This document shows positions 28,431 to 38,656 of a DNA stretch of 64,000 nucleotides, one piece after another. The first letter of the stretch is position 1. Every line of letters begins with the position of its first letter. Source of the DNA: G963717155 sp963717155 (GTDB lineage Bacteria; Actinomycetota; Thermoleophilia; Gaiellales; JALYLC01); NCBI GenBank assembly GCA_963717155.1, contig OY970326.1, positions 2,728,001 through 2,792,000 on the forward strand, read 5' to 3'. The notes under the pieces are model-generated. The model searched no databases, was not told where the DNA came from, and saw only the letters and a list, made by a program, of their open reading frames with translations. The translations under genes and the position numbers were made by a program.

Positions 28431-29272
28431 GCAACGTGCCGAACCTCGTCCTGAACGATGGCCATTCGATCCCGCAGCTCGGCTTCGGGGTCTTCCAGAT
28501 CGAGCCGCGCGACACCGCCCGTGCAACGCGGGAGGCGCTCGAGATCGGCTACCGGCACATCGACACGGCCGAGATGTACCGCAACGAGCGAGGCGTCGGC
28601 GAGGCCGTCCGTGCGGCCGGCCTCGATCGGGCCGAGGTGTACGTGACCAGCAAGCTCAGCAACGCCGCCCACCGGCCCGACGACGCACGCCGAGCGTTCG
28701 AGACGACGCTCTCGGAGCTCGGGTTCGAGTACGTCGACCTGTTCCTGATCCACTGGCCGATGCCGAGGCTCGAAGGCGCTCCGTACGACGAGACCTGGCA
28801 GGTGCTCGTCGAGTTCCAGCGAGAGGGACGGATCCGCTCGATCGGCGTCTCGAACTTCGAGATCGACCACCTGGAGCGGCTCGCCGAGACGAGCGACGTC
28901 GTTCCCGCGGTGAACCAGATCGAGCTGCACCCCGCCTTCCAGAACAGCGAGGTCCGGACGTACGGCGAGTCGCACGGGATCGCGACCGAGGCCTGGTCGC
29001 CGCTCGCGCAGGGCCGGATCCTCGACGACCCCGTCATCACCTCGGTCGCCCGGGAGGTCGAGAGGACGCCGGCGCAGGTCGTGCTGCGCTGGCACATCCA
29101 GCGCGGGACCATCGTCTTCCCGAAGTCGGTGGGCGCGAGCCGCATGCGCGAGAACTTCGAGCTGTTCGACTTCGAGCTCGCGCCCGACGCGGTCGCCCGC
29201 ATCGACGGGCTCGACCGGGGCGAGGCGGGGCGCGACGGGCCGCACCCCGAGAACATCAACCGGCCCGTGTGA
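28427..29272 (+). CDS. Aldo/keto reductase
   Basis: A 281-residue NADPH-dependent reductase of the 2,5-diketo-gluconate reductase type. The start IPQLGFGVFQI and HIDTAEMYRNERGVGEAVRA (Asp, Tyr), VTSKL (Lys) and DLFLIHWPMP (His) give the catalytic tetrad. FPKSVGASRMRENFELFDFE binds the cofactor phosphate. It should reduce a sugar aldehyde, such as the product of the class II aldolase, or a keto sugar acid. The start overlaps the RidA stop (ATGA). It converges on the flavoprotein gene with one base between. Confidence 0.93.
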   Translation: MSNVPNLVLNDGHSIPQLGFGVFQIEPRDTARATREALEIGYRHIDTAEMYRNERGVGEAVRAAGLDRAEVYVTSKLSNAAHRPDDARRAFETTLSELGFEYVDLFLIHWPMPRLEGAPYDETWQVLVEFQREGRIRSIGVSNFEIDHLERLAETSDVVPAVNQIELHPAFQNSEVRTYGESHGIATEAWSPLAQGRILDDPVITSVAREVERTPAQVVLRWHIQRGTIVFPKSVGASRMRENFELFDFELAPDAVARIDGLDRGEAGRDGPHPENINRPV

Positions 29273-29273
29273 G

Positions 29274-31025
29274 CTACTCATCGCCGACGACGCCCGGCTG
29301 CGTCGCGAGCCGGTGCACCAGCGGCCGCGCGAACGAGCGACGGGCGACCGCGGTGAGCGCGCGGCGGCCAGGGCCGGTCTGCGCCACGCGTGAGAGCAGG
29401 AGGCCGCGCCGCGTCGCCGGCCCGATGGAGTGGGAGGCCGCGGCGCGGGCCTGCCACTCGTCGTCGGCGAGCGGGCCCGGCCAGTCGTCGAGGATCGCCC
29501 GGGCCGCGTTGTGGCCCGGGCCGCCGCTGACGGCGCCGCCCGGGTGCGTGCCGGCTCCGCACAGGTAGAGCTGCCTGATCGGCGTCCGGTAGTTGGCCCA
29601 GCCCGCGAGCGGCCGGCGCTCGAACAGCTGCCGCTCGGTCATCGCCCCGTGGAAGATGTTGCCGCCACTCAACCCGAACGTGCGCTCGAGATCGAGCGGC
29701 GTCGCGATCGCCCGGCCGACGATCGCGTCTCGCACGTTCGGCGCGAACTCGCACAGGCGGTCGACCACGAGGTCGGCGAACCGCTCGCGGGAATCGTCCC
29801 AGCTGCCGCTCGCCAGCTCGCGCGGTAGCTGCTGCACCCCGATCGTCGCGGTGTGCATTCCCGGCGGGGCGAGCGACGCGTCCGAGGCCGACGGCATCGT
29901 CAGCTCGAGGACGGGATCGGCCGGCAGCTCGCCGCGCAGCTGCGCCGCGTGCGCCCTCCGATACCCGTCGAGGTCGGCGCCGAGCAACGAGAACGCCCGG
30001 TGCACGTCGGCGGGGCCCGAACCCTCGTGCGGGCGCGCCGTGAAGCGCGGCAGCTCGCCGAGCGCGAGGTGGACGCGCCCCATCGAGCCGCTCATGTCGA
30101 GCTCGCGCAGCCTCGCGACGACCGGCGCCTCGAGATGCTCGGGCCCGACGAGATCGAGCATCGTCCGACGAGGATCGGCGTTCGAGACGACCACGTCAGC
30201 TCTGATGGTCGTTCCATCGGCGAGCTCGACGCCGACCGCGCGCGTGCCGTCGAGCAGCACCGAGACCACGGGGCGACCCGTGACGATCGTCGCGCCGGCG
30301 GCACGGGCGCTTGCCGCGAGGGCCTGGGTGACACCGCCCATCCCGCCCCGCACGAAGCCGTGCGCGCCGAGCTCGCCGTCGAGGCCGCCGACGGCGTGAT
30401 GGGCGAAGACGTAGGCGGTTCCCGGCGTGTCGGGCCCCGCGTGCACGCTGACGATGCCGGGGAAGGCCGTGAAGCCCTGCAGCTCGGGCGAGTCGAGGTA
30501 GTTGGCCACCAGGTCGCCGATCGATCCGCTGACGAGCTCCTCGAACATGCCCGGATCCCGCTCGGCGAACCGCGCCCGCAGGGCGGCGAGCGCCACCGGG
30601 GGACGTAGCAGCGTCGGCTCGTACAACGCGGCGAACCGCCGCAGGCGCAGTCCGAGCGCGACGAGGCCCTCCGCGTCGCCGGCGGCGAACGCCGTCACTG
30701 CGGCGAGCTGCCGGTCGAGCTCGGGGTACAGGACCAGCGCGCGGTCGTGCCAGATCCCGACCCGGTCGACGCTCGTGCGATACACGCCGAGGCCATGCCG
30801 CTCGAGCTCGAGGTCGCGGATGATCTTCGGCCACAGGAGGTGGAGCACGACCGCCGCAGACGAGAAGCGGAATCCGGGAACGAGCTCCTCCGTCACCGAC
30901 GCGCCGCCGAGCACATCGCGAGCCTCGACGACCGTGACGCGCAATCCGGCACGCGCCAGGTAGCCCGCGGCGACGAGCCCGTTGTGGCCGGCGCCGACGA
31001 TCACGGCATCCAAGAGGCGAACCAT
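29274..31025 (-). CDS. Phytoene-dehydrogenase-like FAD oxidoreductase
   Basis: A 583-residue flavoprotein. DAVIVGAGHNGLVAAGYLAR is the FAD-binding loop, followed by VTVVEARDVLGGASVTEEL. GGMGGVTQALAASARAAGAT lies mid-protein, and LYLCGAGTHPGGAVSGGPGH near the C-terminus closes the FAD site. This fits the CrtI-like/NAD(P)-binding group often labelled pyridine nucleotide-disulfide oxidoreductase domain 2. There are no carotenoid genes nearby, so a carotenoid role is unlikely. It may oxidise a lipid or small alcohol. The ATG at 31025 is chosen because the Rossmann strand begins six residues later. Confidence 0.9.
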   Translation of the reverse strand: MVRLLDAVIVGAGHNGLVAAGYLARAGLRVTVVEARDVLGGASVTEELVPGFRFSSAAVVLHLLWPKIIRDLELERHGLGVYRTSVDRVGIWHDRALVLYPELDRQLAAVTAFAAGDAEGLVALGLRLRRFAALYEPTLLRPPVALAALRARFAERDPGMFEELVSGSIGDLVANYLDSPELQGFTAFPGIVSVHAGPDTPGTAYVFAHHAVGGLDGELGAHGFVRGGMGGVTQALAASARAAGATIVTGRPVVSVLLDGTRAVGVELADGTTIRADVVVSNADPRRTMLDLVGPEHLEAPVVARLRELDMSGSMGRVHLALGELPRFTARPHEGSGPADVHRAFSLLGADLDGYRRAHAAQLRGELPADPVLELTMPSASDASLAPPGMHTATIGVQQLPRELASGSWDDSRERFADLVVDRLCEFAPNVRDAIVGRAIATPLDLERTFGLSGGNIFHGAMTERQLFERRPLAGWANYRTPIRQLYLCGAGTHPGGAVSGGPGHNAARAILDDWPGPLADDEWQARAAASHSIGPATRRGLLLSRVAQTGPGRRALTAVARRSFARPLVHRLATQPGVVGDE

Positions 31026-31040
31026 AGATCGCCGGCTGGC

Positions 31041-31046
31041 TATCGT
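31041..31046 (+). promoter_or_regulatory. Possible -10 box, leaderless cyclase gene
   Basis: TATCGT ends seven bases before the ATG at 31054, with no ribosome-binding site between. Confidence 0.45.
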
Positions 31047-31053
31047 TGCGCGG

Positions 31054-32007
31054 ATGCCCGACTCGAGCCCGCTGCACGACCTCCTCGCCGGGCATCCCAC
31101 GAACTGGGGCCGCTGGGGCGACGACGACGAGGTCGGGAGCCTCAACTTCCTCGCCGAGCCCGAGGTGCTGCGCGGTGTCGCCGCGGTGCGCACGGGCCGG
31201 GTGTTCACCCTCGGCAGCCGGCTCGCGCGGCCGGACGGCGACCCCGTGTGGCCGGGGCGGCCGACCGGTCGGCGCTACGCGGTGCAGGACAAGTCGACGT
31301 ACGACGAGGGGCATGCGCAGACGGAGGGCGGCGACGAGTTCGCCGACGACGTGCTGTTCATCTCGCTGCACGGCACGACGCACACCGACGCGCTCGGACA
31401 CGTCTGGTACGACGACGCGCTGTACAACGGATACCCGGCGCGCTCGACGACCGGGCGCCTGACGCGGGCGAGCGTCCTGCCGATCGCCGAGCGCGGCATC
31501 GTCGGGCGCGGCGTCCTCGTCGATCTCGCACGCGCGAAGGGCGCGACATCGCTCGCGCGGGACGAGCGCGTCGAGCTCGCCGACCTGCTCGCCGCGGCGC
31601 GGGCGCAGGGCACCGAGATCGAGCCGCACGACATCCTGCTGCTGCGCACCGGCTGGCTCGGCGAGTACGAGCGCGATCGCGAGGAGTTCACACGGGCGCC
31701 GTTCGCCGAGCCCGGCCTGGTCTACAGCAGACAGCTCGTCGACTGGTTCCACGAGCGCGAGATACCCGCACTCGGCACCGACACGCTCGGCAACGAGCTC
31801 ACCCTGCATCCCGGGTTCGGCGACATCTCGACGCTGCACGCCGCCCTCATGCGCAACCTCGGCATCGTCTTCACCGAGATGCTCCAGCTCGACGAGCTCG
31901 CCGCAGCGTGCGCCGACACGGGCCGCTGGACGTTCCTGTACGCGGCGGCACCGCTCAAGGTCGTCGCCGGCAGCGCTGCCCCGACGAACCCGGTCGCGAT
32001 CGCGTAG
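31054..32007 (+). CDS. Cyclase-family hydrolase (long form)
   Basis: A 317-residue protein of the cyclase/kynurenine-formamidase-like superfamily. The metal motif is FISLHGTTHTDALGHVWYDD. LLLRTGWLGEYERDREEF and TDTLGNELTLHPGFGDISTL are also typical of the 310-330 residue group. It differs from the 252-residue cyclase at 26224, so two separate hydrolytic steps are likely. A TATCGT box seven bases before the ATG suggests a leaderless transcript. The hydroxyacid dehydrogenase gene starts on its stop codon, so a lactone or ester product may pass to that enzyme. Confidence 0.88.
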   Translation: MPDSSPLHDLLAGHPTNWGRWGDDDEVGSLNFLAEPEVLRGVAAVRTGRVFTLGSRLARPDGDPVWPGRPTGRRYAVQDKSTYDEGHAQTEGGDEFADDVLFISLHGTTHTDALGHVWYDDALYNGYPARSTTGRLTRASVLPIAERGIVGRGVLVDLARAKGATSLARDERVELADLLAAARAQGTEIEPHDILLLRTGWLGEYERDREEFTRAPFAEPGLVYSRQLVDWFHEREIPALGTDTLGNELTLHPGFGDISTLHAALMRNLGIVFTEMLQLDELAAACADTGRWTFLYAAAPLKVVAGSAAPTNPVAIA

Positions 32008-32988
32008 TGACGCGCCTCGTCCTCCTCCGCCCGCTCTCGGACGACTTCGAGCTGACACCCGCCGCACGCGAGGTGCTCGACCTCGTCGAGATCGAGGTCG
32101 TACGCGACGTCGCGTCGAGCGCCGCTGCGCTGAGCACGGCCGACGTGCTCGTGACCGGCTTCTCGACGGAGGTCGCTCGATCCGCTCGAGCTCGCGCGGG
32201 CGATGCCGAACCTGCGCTGGATCCACACGATGACGGCCGGCATCGGCACGCTCGCAGCCGGCGAGGTGGTCGAGCGCGAGATCGTCGTCACGAACGCGTC
32301 GGGCGCGTATGCGACGGCGATCGCCGAGTACGTGTTCGCCGCGCTGGTGATGCTGAGACGCGGGCTCCCGGAGCTCCTGGTCGCACGCACCCGGCACCAC
32401 TGGAGCGACCACGGGCTCGGGCGCGAGCTCGCCGGCACGCAGGTCGGGATCGTCGGCTTCGGCGGTATCGGGCGGCGCGTGGCCATGCTGTGCGCAGGCG
32501 CCGGCATGCAGGTGCGCGCGATCCGCCGGCGACCGGCGGCAGGCGATCAGCAGGCCGCCGTGCACGTCGGGCCGCCGGGCGAGCTCGACGAGCTGCTGGC
32601 GACGTCGGATGCGATCGTGCTCTCGGCCAGCTCGAACCGCGGCACGCGGCACGTGATCGGCGCGCGGGAGCTCGCCCTCATGCCACGGCATGCGGTGCTC
32701 GTCAACGTGTCGCGCGGCGAGCTGGTCGACGAGGCCGCGCTGGCGGCGGCGCTGCGCGACGGCGGGATCGCCGGGGCGATGATCGACGTGACGACGGAGG
32801 AACCCTTGCCGGCCGCGAGCCCGCTCTGGTCGCTGCCGAACCTCTGGATCACGCCGCACATGTCGGGTGCATCGGTCGAGAGCAGGGCGAGATCGCTCGA
32901 CCTGCTGATCGAGAACCTCAGGCGGTACCTGTCCGCCGGGCCGGTCGACCTGGTGAACCGTGTCGACGTCGCGCGCGATCTTGGATAG
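32007..32988 (+). pseudogene. D-isomer 2-hydroxyacid dehydrogenase, frame broken by one base
   Basis: The N-terminal 55 residues begin at GTG 32007, which overlaps the cyclase stop (TRLVLLRPLSDDFELTPAAR onward to VLVTGFSTEV). The rest continues in a different frame from DPLELARAMPNLRWI to the end, with GIVGFGGIGRRVAMLCAGAG for NAD, Arg in VLVNVSRGELVDE, Glu in TTEEPLP and His in ITPHMSGAS. One extra base near 32175 (GGTCGCTCGATC) explains the break, and the total length is a multiple of three plus one. If intact it would reduce or oxidise a 2-keto/2-hydroxy acid. It converges on the lacI-type gene. Confidence 0.85.
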
Positions 32989-32990
32989 GA

Positions 32991-34031
32991 CTACTCGCAG
33001 CCGCAGGACCGGCGGATGACCAGTCTCGCCGGCAGCCGCACCTCGATCCCCGAGACGAGCAGGTCGGAACGCGAGAGGCCCTGCAGGAGCAGCGAGGCGG
33101 CCTGGGCGCCGAGCTCCTCCTCCTGCGAGACGAGCGTCGTCAGCGCCGGCTCGAGGATGCCACCGACCCGGTCGGGGTCCTGGAATGCGACGAGCGCGAC
33201 GTCCTCGGGAATCCGCCGGCCCGAGGTGCGGATCGCCTTCAGGGTGCCGAGCGCGAAGTTGTCGCTGCCGGCGACGAACGCCGTGGGTGGATCGTCGAGC
33301 GCGAGGAGCTCCGCCGTCGCTCGCTGCGAGCTCTCGACCGACCAGTCGGCATCGCTCAACCCGGTGAGCGCCCGTGCGCCGAGACCGGCGGCCGCCATCG
33401 CCTCGGAGAAGGCGGCGAGCCGCTCGCTACCGGACGTGTTGCCCGGCATGCCTCCGACGTACGCGATGCGCTCGTGGCCATGTCCGACGAGGTGGTCGAC
33501 GAGCGCGCGGATCCCATCGCGGTTCGAAAGCGCGATTCGCGGAGCGGTCGCGGCCTCGGCGAAGTTCGCGAAGAAGACGTGCGGGAGGCGCAGCGACGGC
33601 TCGTAGCCGCCGTAGGTCGCGAGCAGCACGCCCTGCGCCCGGCTCGAGAGGAGCGTCTTCAGCGCATCGCGCTCGCGCAGACCGTCGCGATGCGTGTTCA
33701 TGATCAGCACCTGGTAGCCGGCTTCCTCGAGCACGTCCTGCGCCGCCTTCACGGCGATGCCGAAGAACGGGATCGTGATGTCGGGAACGACGATCCCGAC
33801 GAACGGCGACATCCGCATCCGCAGGGCCCGTGCCACGGGATCGGGCTCGTAGTCGAGTCGCGCCGCCGCCGCCTGCACGCGTCGTCTCGAGCGATCGCTC
33901 ACACCCGGCAGCCCGCGTACGGCCCGCGACGCGGTCGACAACGAGACGCCGGCCGCTCCCGCGACGTCCTCGAGTCGCGCCGTGCTGGTTTCGCCGACGC
34001 CTCCGCTCGTCATGCCGTCATCTGGCCCCAT
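32991..34031 (-). CDS. LacI-family transcriptional repressor
   Basis: A 346-residue repressor. RLEDVAGAAGVSLSTASRAV is the helix-turn-helix with hinge following, and residues 75-340 form the periplasmic-binding-like sugar domain (FVGIVVPDITIPFFGIAVKA, IAYVGGMPGNTSGSERLAAF). The start may be ATG 34031 or 34013. Its promoter seems to use TTGCCA (34063-34068) and TAGCGT (34041-34046) on the minus strand, so the first operator covers its own -35 box. It is divergent from sugar transporter 2, which it should repress until a sugar inducer binds. Confidence 0.94.
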   Translation of the reverse strand: MGPDDGMTSGGVGETSTARLEDVAGAAGVSLSTASRAVRGLPGVSDRSRRRVQAAAARLDYEPDPVARALRMRMSPFVGIVVPDITIPFFGIAVKAAQDVLEEAGYQVLIMNTHRDGLRERDALKTLLSSRAQGVLLATYGGYEPSLRLPHVFFANFAEAATAPRIALSNRDGIRALVDHLVGHGHERIAYVGGMPGNTSGSERLAAFSEAMAAAGLGARALTGLSDADWSVESSQRATAELLALDDPPTAFVAGSDNFALGTLKAIRTSGRRIPEDVALVAFQDPDRVGGILEPALTTLVSQEEELGAQAASLLLQGLSRSDLLVSGIEVRLPARLVIRRSCGCE

Positions 34032-34062
34032 GCGCCGGCAACGCTACCAAACGGCGCACATA

Positions 34063-34076
34063 TGGCAACGTTGCCA
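34063..34076. promoter_or_regulatory. LacI-type operator 1
   Basis: TGGCAACGTTGCCA is a perfect 14-bp palindrome with the central CG typical of LacI-family sites. It overlaps the likely -35 box of the repressor gene. Its centre is 53 bases, about five helical turns, from operator 2. A degenerate half-match, GGCAACGCTACC, lies at 34037-34048. Confidence 0.85.
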
Positions 34077-34095
34077 ATCTTTCAGATGCCTTCTC

Positions 34096-34124
34096 TTGAC
34101 AGGCGGAATGCGACCTGGCAACGT
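34096..34124 (+). promoter_or_regulatory. Promoter of ABC sugar transporter 2 operon
   Basis: TTGACA (34096-34101), a 17-base spacer and CAACGT (34119-34124) point to the permease gene. The -10 lies inside operator 2, so repressor binding would block polymerase directly. Confidence 0.5.
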
Positions 34125-34130
34125 TGCCAG
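34115..34130. promoter_or_regulatory. LacI-type operator 2
   Basis: CTGGCAACGTTGCCAG is a perfect 16-bp palindrome identical in its 14-bp core to operator 1. It covers the -10 region of the transporter promoter. Confidence 0.85.
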
Positions 34131-34158
34131 ATGCCGGCGATCCGACCACGGAGCCCCG

Positions 34159-35085
34159 TTGGCGTCGATCGCTGAGAGCGAGTTCGCGGACGGCGAGTTC
34201 GCAGACCTCGGTCGAAGGCACGACCGGATCCGGTTCGACGCGCGGACGCTGCCGTACCTGGCCCCCGGCATCCTGCTGATGGCGGTGCTGTTCATCGCGC
34301 CGATCTGCTACGCGCTGTACCTCGCGTTCACGAACCTCGAGCTCGCGGGGTTCCACGCCGCGAGCTACAGCTTCACGGGGCTCGACAACCCGCGGCGGCT
34401 GCTGAACGACTCGCAGTTCAGCGAGTCGACCCGGCTCACGGTCTACTTCCTCGTCTTCTCGACGATCCTCGGGCAGACGGTGCTCGGCATGATCCTGGCG
34501 CTGGTGATGCGCAGAGCCCTCGCGCCCCTCCGCGTGCTCGTCGGAGCGGTCGTCGTGCTCGCGTGGGTGCTGCCCGAGGTGACTGCCGGGTTCGTCTGGT
34601 ACGCGTTCGCGCAGCCCGGCGGGACGCTCGGCCACGTGCTCTCGAGCCCGAACGAGAACTACCTGGCGACCTTCCCGCTGCTGATCGTGTGCATCGCCAA
34701 CACGTGGCGGAACGTGGCGTTCTCGATGCTGATGTTCTCGGCGGCACTGCGGAACCTGCCCACCGAGGTGATCGAGGCGGCGGAGATGGAGGGCGCGTCG
34801 AGCCTGCGACGGCTCGTGCGGATCGTGCTGCCGATGATGCGCGGCTCGGTCGTCACCAACCTCCTGCTCGTGACCCTCGGCAACCTCTCGACGTTCACGC
34901 TCGTCTGGGTCATGACGCAGGGCGGCCCCGGCACCGCGACGTCGATCCTCCCGGTCTACATGTACCTCGTGTCCTTCAGCTACAACGACCTCGGGTACGG
35001 ATCGATGATCGGCCTCGCCGTCATCGCGCTCGGCGCGCTCTTCTCGCTGACCTACGCCTACACGTTGCGGTCGCGGCTGACATGA
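34159..35085 (+). CDS. ABC sugar transporter 2, permease (MalF type)
   Basis: A 308-residue CUT1-type permease with six membrane helices. The EAA loop is EVIEAAEMEGASSLRRLVRI, then VLPMMRGSV. The TTG at 34159 is taken as start: GGAG lies about six bases upstream, the promoter is just before, and no better codon precedes the first helix. The paralogue at 22974 matches along the length but is frame-broken; this copy is intact. Expression should be controlled by the two LacI-type operators upstream. The next permease overlaps by four bases. Confidence 0.92.
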   Translation: MASIAESEFADGEFADLGRRHDRIRFDARTLPYLAPGILLMAVLFIAPICYALYLAFTNLELAGFHAASYSFTGLDNPRRLLNDSQFSESTRLTVYFLVFSTILGQTVLGMILALVMRRALAPLRVLVGAVVVLAWVLPEVTAGFVWYAFAQPGGTLGHVLSSPNENYLATFPLLIVCIANTWRNVAFSMLMFSAALRNLPTEVIEAAEMEGASSLRRLVRIVLPMMRGSVVTNLLLVTLGNLSTFTLVWVMTQGGPGTATSILPVYMYLVSFSYNDLGYGSMIGLAVIALGALFSLTYAYTLRSRLT

Positions 35086-35963
35086 GCACGGTCGCAGCGA
35101 CACGACGCGTCCCAGGAGCTCGACGAGCAGGGCCTCGACCCGGTCCGGTACCCGCGCGCGTCGGCCGGCGGCGTCGCAGCGAACGTCGGGCTCGGGATCT
35201 TCGGCGCGCTCTTCGCGACGCCCCTCCTGTGGATGGTGCTCTCGTCGGTCGACGCCCACGCGAGCTGGAGCATCCACGTCCCGACCCTGACCATCGGCAA
35301 CTACAGCGCGCTCATGCACGAGGCGACGCTCCGGCCGCTCTGGAACAGCATGTACCTCGCGGGCCTCTCGACGATCGTGACCACCGTGCTCGCGGTCATG
35401 TCCGCGTACGTGCTGTCGCGCAGCCACGTCCCGCTGAAGCGCACGTTCCTGTTCTTCATCCTGTTCGCGAGCGGGCTTCCGGTGACGATGGTGATCGTCC
35501 CGACCTACGAGCTGTTCACGTCGCTCAACTGGCTGAACTCCCAGTTCTGGACGTCGATGTTCCTCGCCGCATCGTCGCTGCCGTTCGCGGTCTGGCTGAT
35601 GAAGAACTTCATCGATGCCGTGCCGGAGGAGCTCGAGGAGTCGGCCGGGCTCGAGGGCGCGAGCAGCCTTCGCATCCTGGTGCGGATCATCATCCCGCTG
35701 ACCATCCCGGGCATCGGAGTGACCGCGATCGTCACCTTCATCAACAGCTGGGGGGCGTTCCTGGTGCCGTTCGTGCTGAACTCGAACCCGGAGAACACCC
35801 CGGCGTCGATCGCGGTCTACAACTTCCTGAGCGCGTTCACGACACCGAAGTTCGGGCAGCTCGCGGCCTACTCGCTGCTGTTCTCGGTGCCCGTGCTCGC
35901 CCTCTACCTCGCGATGGCACGGCGGCTGAGCGGTGCCTTCAGCTTCGGCGGGAGCCTCAAGGG

Positions 35964-35967
<4 letters not shown>
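35082..35967 (+). pseudogene. ABC sugar transporter 2, permease (MalG type), frame broken by one base
   Basis: ATG 35082 overlaps the preceding stop but reads only MSTV before its frame turns arginine-rich. One extra base near 35094 (ACGGTCGCAG) moves the real protein into another frame. From there QELDEQGLDPVRYPRASAGG leads into the first helix, and the sequence continues intact to the EAA loop (ELEESAGLEGASSLRILVRI) and the end. The paralogue at 22081 has a matching ELEEIRYPRVTVGALSSN start, which supports the join. An internal start at ATG 35233 would lack the first helix. The total length is a multiple of three plus one. Confidence 0.87.
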
Positions 35968-37139
<1,172 letters not shown>

Positions 37140-37201
37140 CTCGCTCACGGCTGTCCATCGAGGTACGTGCGTCGTCAACCAAGAGGGAGAGGGAGAGCGC
37201 G

Positions 37202-38584
37202 ATGAAGCTCTTACGGGCGGTAGCGGTACTGGGAGCCGTGGCGGTGACGACGGTGGCGGTCGTCAGCAATGCCTCGGCCACGGCGACGAAGAGGCATGCG
37301 CAGACCGGCACGATCAGCGTCCTCTACTCGGAGTCGTACGAGTTCGACGCCAAGAACCTGACCGACAGCTGGTGGGGAACGGTGAAGAAGGAGTTCGAGG
37401 CCGCCTACCCGGGGTCCAAGCTCAAGCTCATCCCGGTCGGGGGCACCGACTTCGACGAGCAGAAGAAGGCAGCGCTGCTGCTGCGCTCGTCGTCGACGGC
37501 CCCGGACGTCGTCTCGATGGAGACGCCGAACGTCGGTGAGCTGGCCGAGTCGAACTACCTGCTCCCGCTGAACAAGTACACGAGCGCCGACAAGACGTTC
37601 TGGCCCGACACGCCCAAGGCGATCAAGGACATGAGCACGATCAACGGCAACGTGTACGCGATCAACTCCGGCAACAACGTCTCGGCGATGTTCTACAACA
37701 AGGCGATGCTCACGAAGGCCGGCATCGCGATGCCGTGGAAGCCGAAGACGTGGGACGACATCCTCACGGCCGCGAGGAAGGTCAAGGCGACGAACCCCGG
37801 CGTGATCCCGCTGTGGCTGCACGCAGGCGCGTCCGTCGGCCCGTTCGTCGGGCTCGTGCAGACGTCGGGCAACCTCATCGACGGCTCGACCACGCCGATG
37901 ATGCTCGACCCGAAGACGCACAAGTGGGTCACTGACAGCCCGGGCCTGCGGGCGACGCTCAACTTCTACAAGACGGTGTACTCGCAGGGACTCGGGCCGC
38001 CGTCGGGCGACCTGTTCGGCTCGACTGCGGCGATCCAGCCGCCTGACCTGATGCGCAAGGGCAAGCTCGCGATCGTGCTCGGCTCGAACTGGTACCCGGG
38101 ACAGTGGGTGTTCAAGTTCGCGGACCCGTGGCCGACCGCGAAGAAGGACGTCGGCATCGCACCGGTCCCGACGCAGAACGGCCAGGCCGGAGGCAAGGCC
38201 ACGACGCTCGCGGGCTGGTCGTGGGGCATCGCGAAGGCGAGCAAGAACCCGGACCTCGCGTGGGGCCTGATCAAGATCATGCAGCAGCCGAAGAACATGA
38301 TCAACCACGCGAACTGGGCGGGCTTCGTCCCACCGGACACGAAGGTCGCGGCATCCGCGCAGTTCAACAAGTTCGCGCCCCCGCAGGGCGTGTTCGCGAC
38401 CTATGCCTCGTTCGCGTCGCCGATCCCGTCCGACCCGGGCTTCCCGGTGTACGGGCATGCGCTCGGAGACGCGACCGGCAAGATCGCGCAGGACCCATCC
38501 ACCTCGGTGGATGACGCGATCAAGATCATCCAGACGGACATGAAGAACGAGCTCGGCGGCGACAAGGTCGAGACGGTCAAGTAG
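37202..38584 (+). CDS. ABC sugar transporter 2, extracellular solute-binding protein
   Basis: A 460-residue family 1 solute-binding protein. A signal peptide (MKLLRAVAVLGAVAVTTVAV, ending near SNASA) has no lipobox Cys, so the mature protein is probably not a lipoprotein. GTISVLYSESYEFDAKNLTD starts the mature domain, with APDVVSMETPNVGELAESNY and YAINSGNNVSAMFYNKAMLT later. The ATG follows GGGAGAGG. It is the intact paralogue of the broken gene at 19387. Unlike transporter 1, it lies at the end of the transport genes, followed by a hairpin and the aldehyde dehydrogenase gene. Confidence 0.94.
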   Translation: MKLLRAVAVLGAVAVTTVAVVSNASATATKRHAQTGTISVLYSESYEFDAKNLTDSWWGTVKKEFEAAYPGSKLKLIPVGGTDFDEQKKAALLLRSSSTAPDVVSMETPNVGELAESNYLLPLNKYTSADKTFWPDTPKAIKDMSTINGNVYAINSGNNVSAMFYNKAMLTKAGIAMPWKPKTWDDILTAARKVKATNPGVIPLWLHAGASVGPFVGLVQTSGNLIDGSTTPMMLDPKTHKWVTDSPGLRATLNFYKTVYSQGLGPPSGDLFGSTAAIQPPDLMRKGKLAIVLGSNWYPGQWVFKFADPWPTAKKDVGIAPVPTQNGQAGGKATTLAGWSWGIAKASKNPDLAWGLIKIMQQPKNMINHANWAGFVPPDTKVAASAQFNKFAPPQGVFATYASFASPIPSDPGFPVYGHALGDATGKIAQDPSTSVDDAIKIIQTDMKNELGGDKVETVK

Positions 38585-38594
38585 CGCCATCTGG

Positions 38595-38628
38595 CCGGGC
38601 CGGAGGGTGGCGTCGCCTTCCGGCCCGG
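38595..38628 (+). terminator. Hairpin after solute-binding gene 2
   Basis: CCGGGCCGGA (38595-38604) pairs with TCCGGCCCGG (38619-38628). No U-run follows, so it may attenuate transcription or stabilise the binding-protein mRNA before the catabolic genes. Transporter 1 has hairpins in the equivalent place. Confidence 0.5.
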
Positions 38629-38656
38629 TCGGCAACTCCTACGAGAAGAGGGTCGC

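Noticed and set aside
29274..31025. A carotenoid biosynthesis role for the phytoene-dehydrogenase-like protein.
   Set aside because: No phytoene synthase, lycopene cyclase or prenyl-transferase gene is nearby; the fold is used by many other oxidoreductases.
30196..32859. An 887-codon open frame on the minus strand.
   Set aside because: It overlaps the flavoprotein, cyclase and hydroxyacid dehydrogenase genes and has only low-complexity Arg-rich sequence.
34018..35427. A long minus-strand open frame opposite the permease genes.
   Set aside because: It is the antisense of conserved membrane helices, with a charged, repetitive translation and no recognisable domain.
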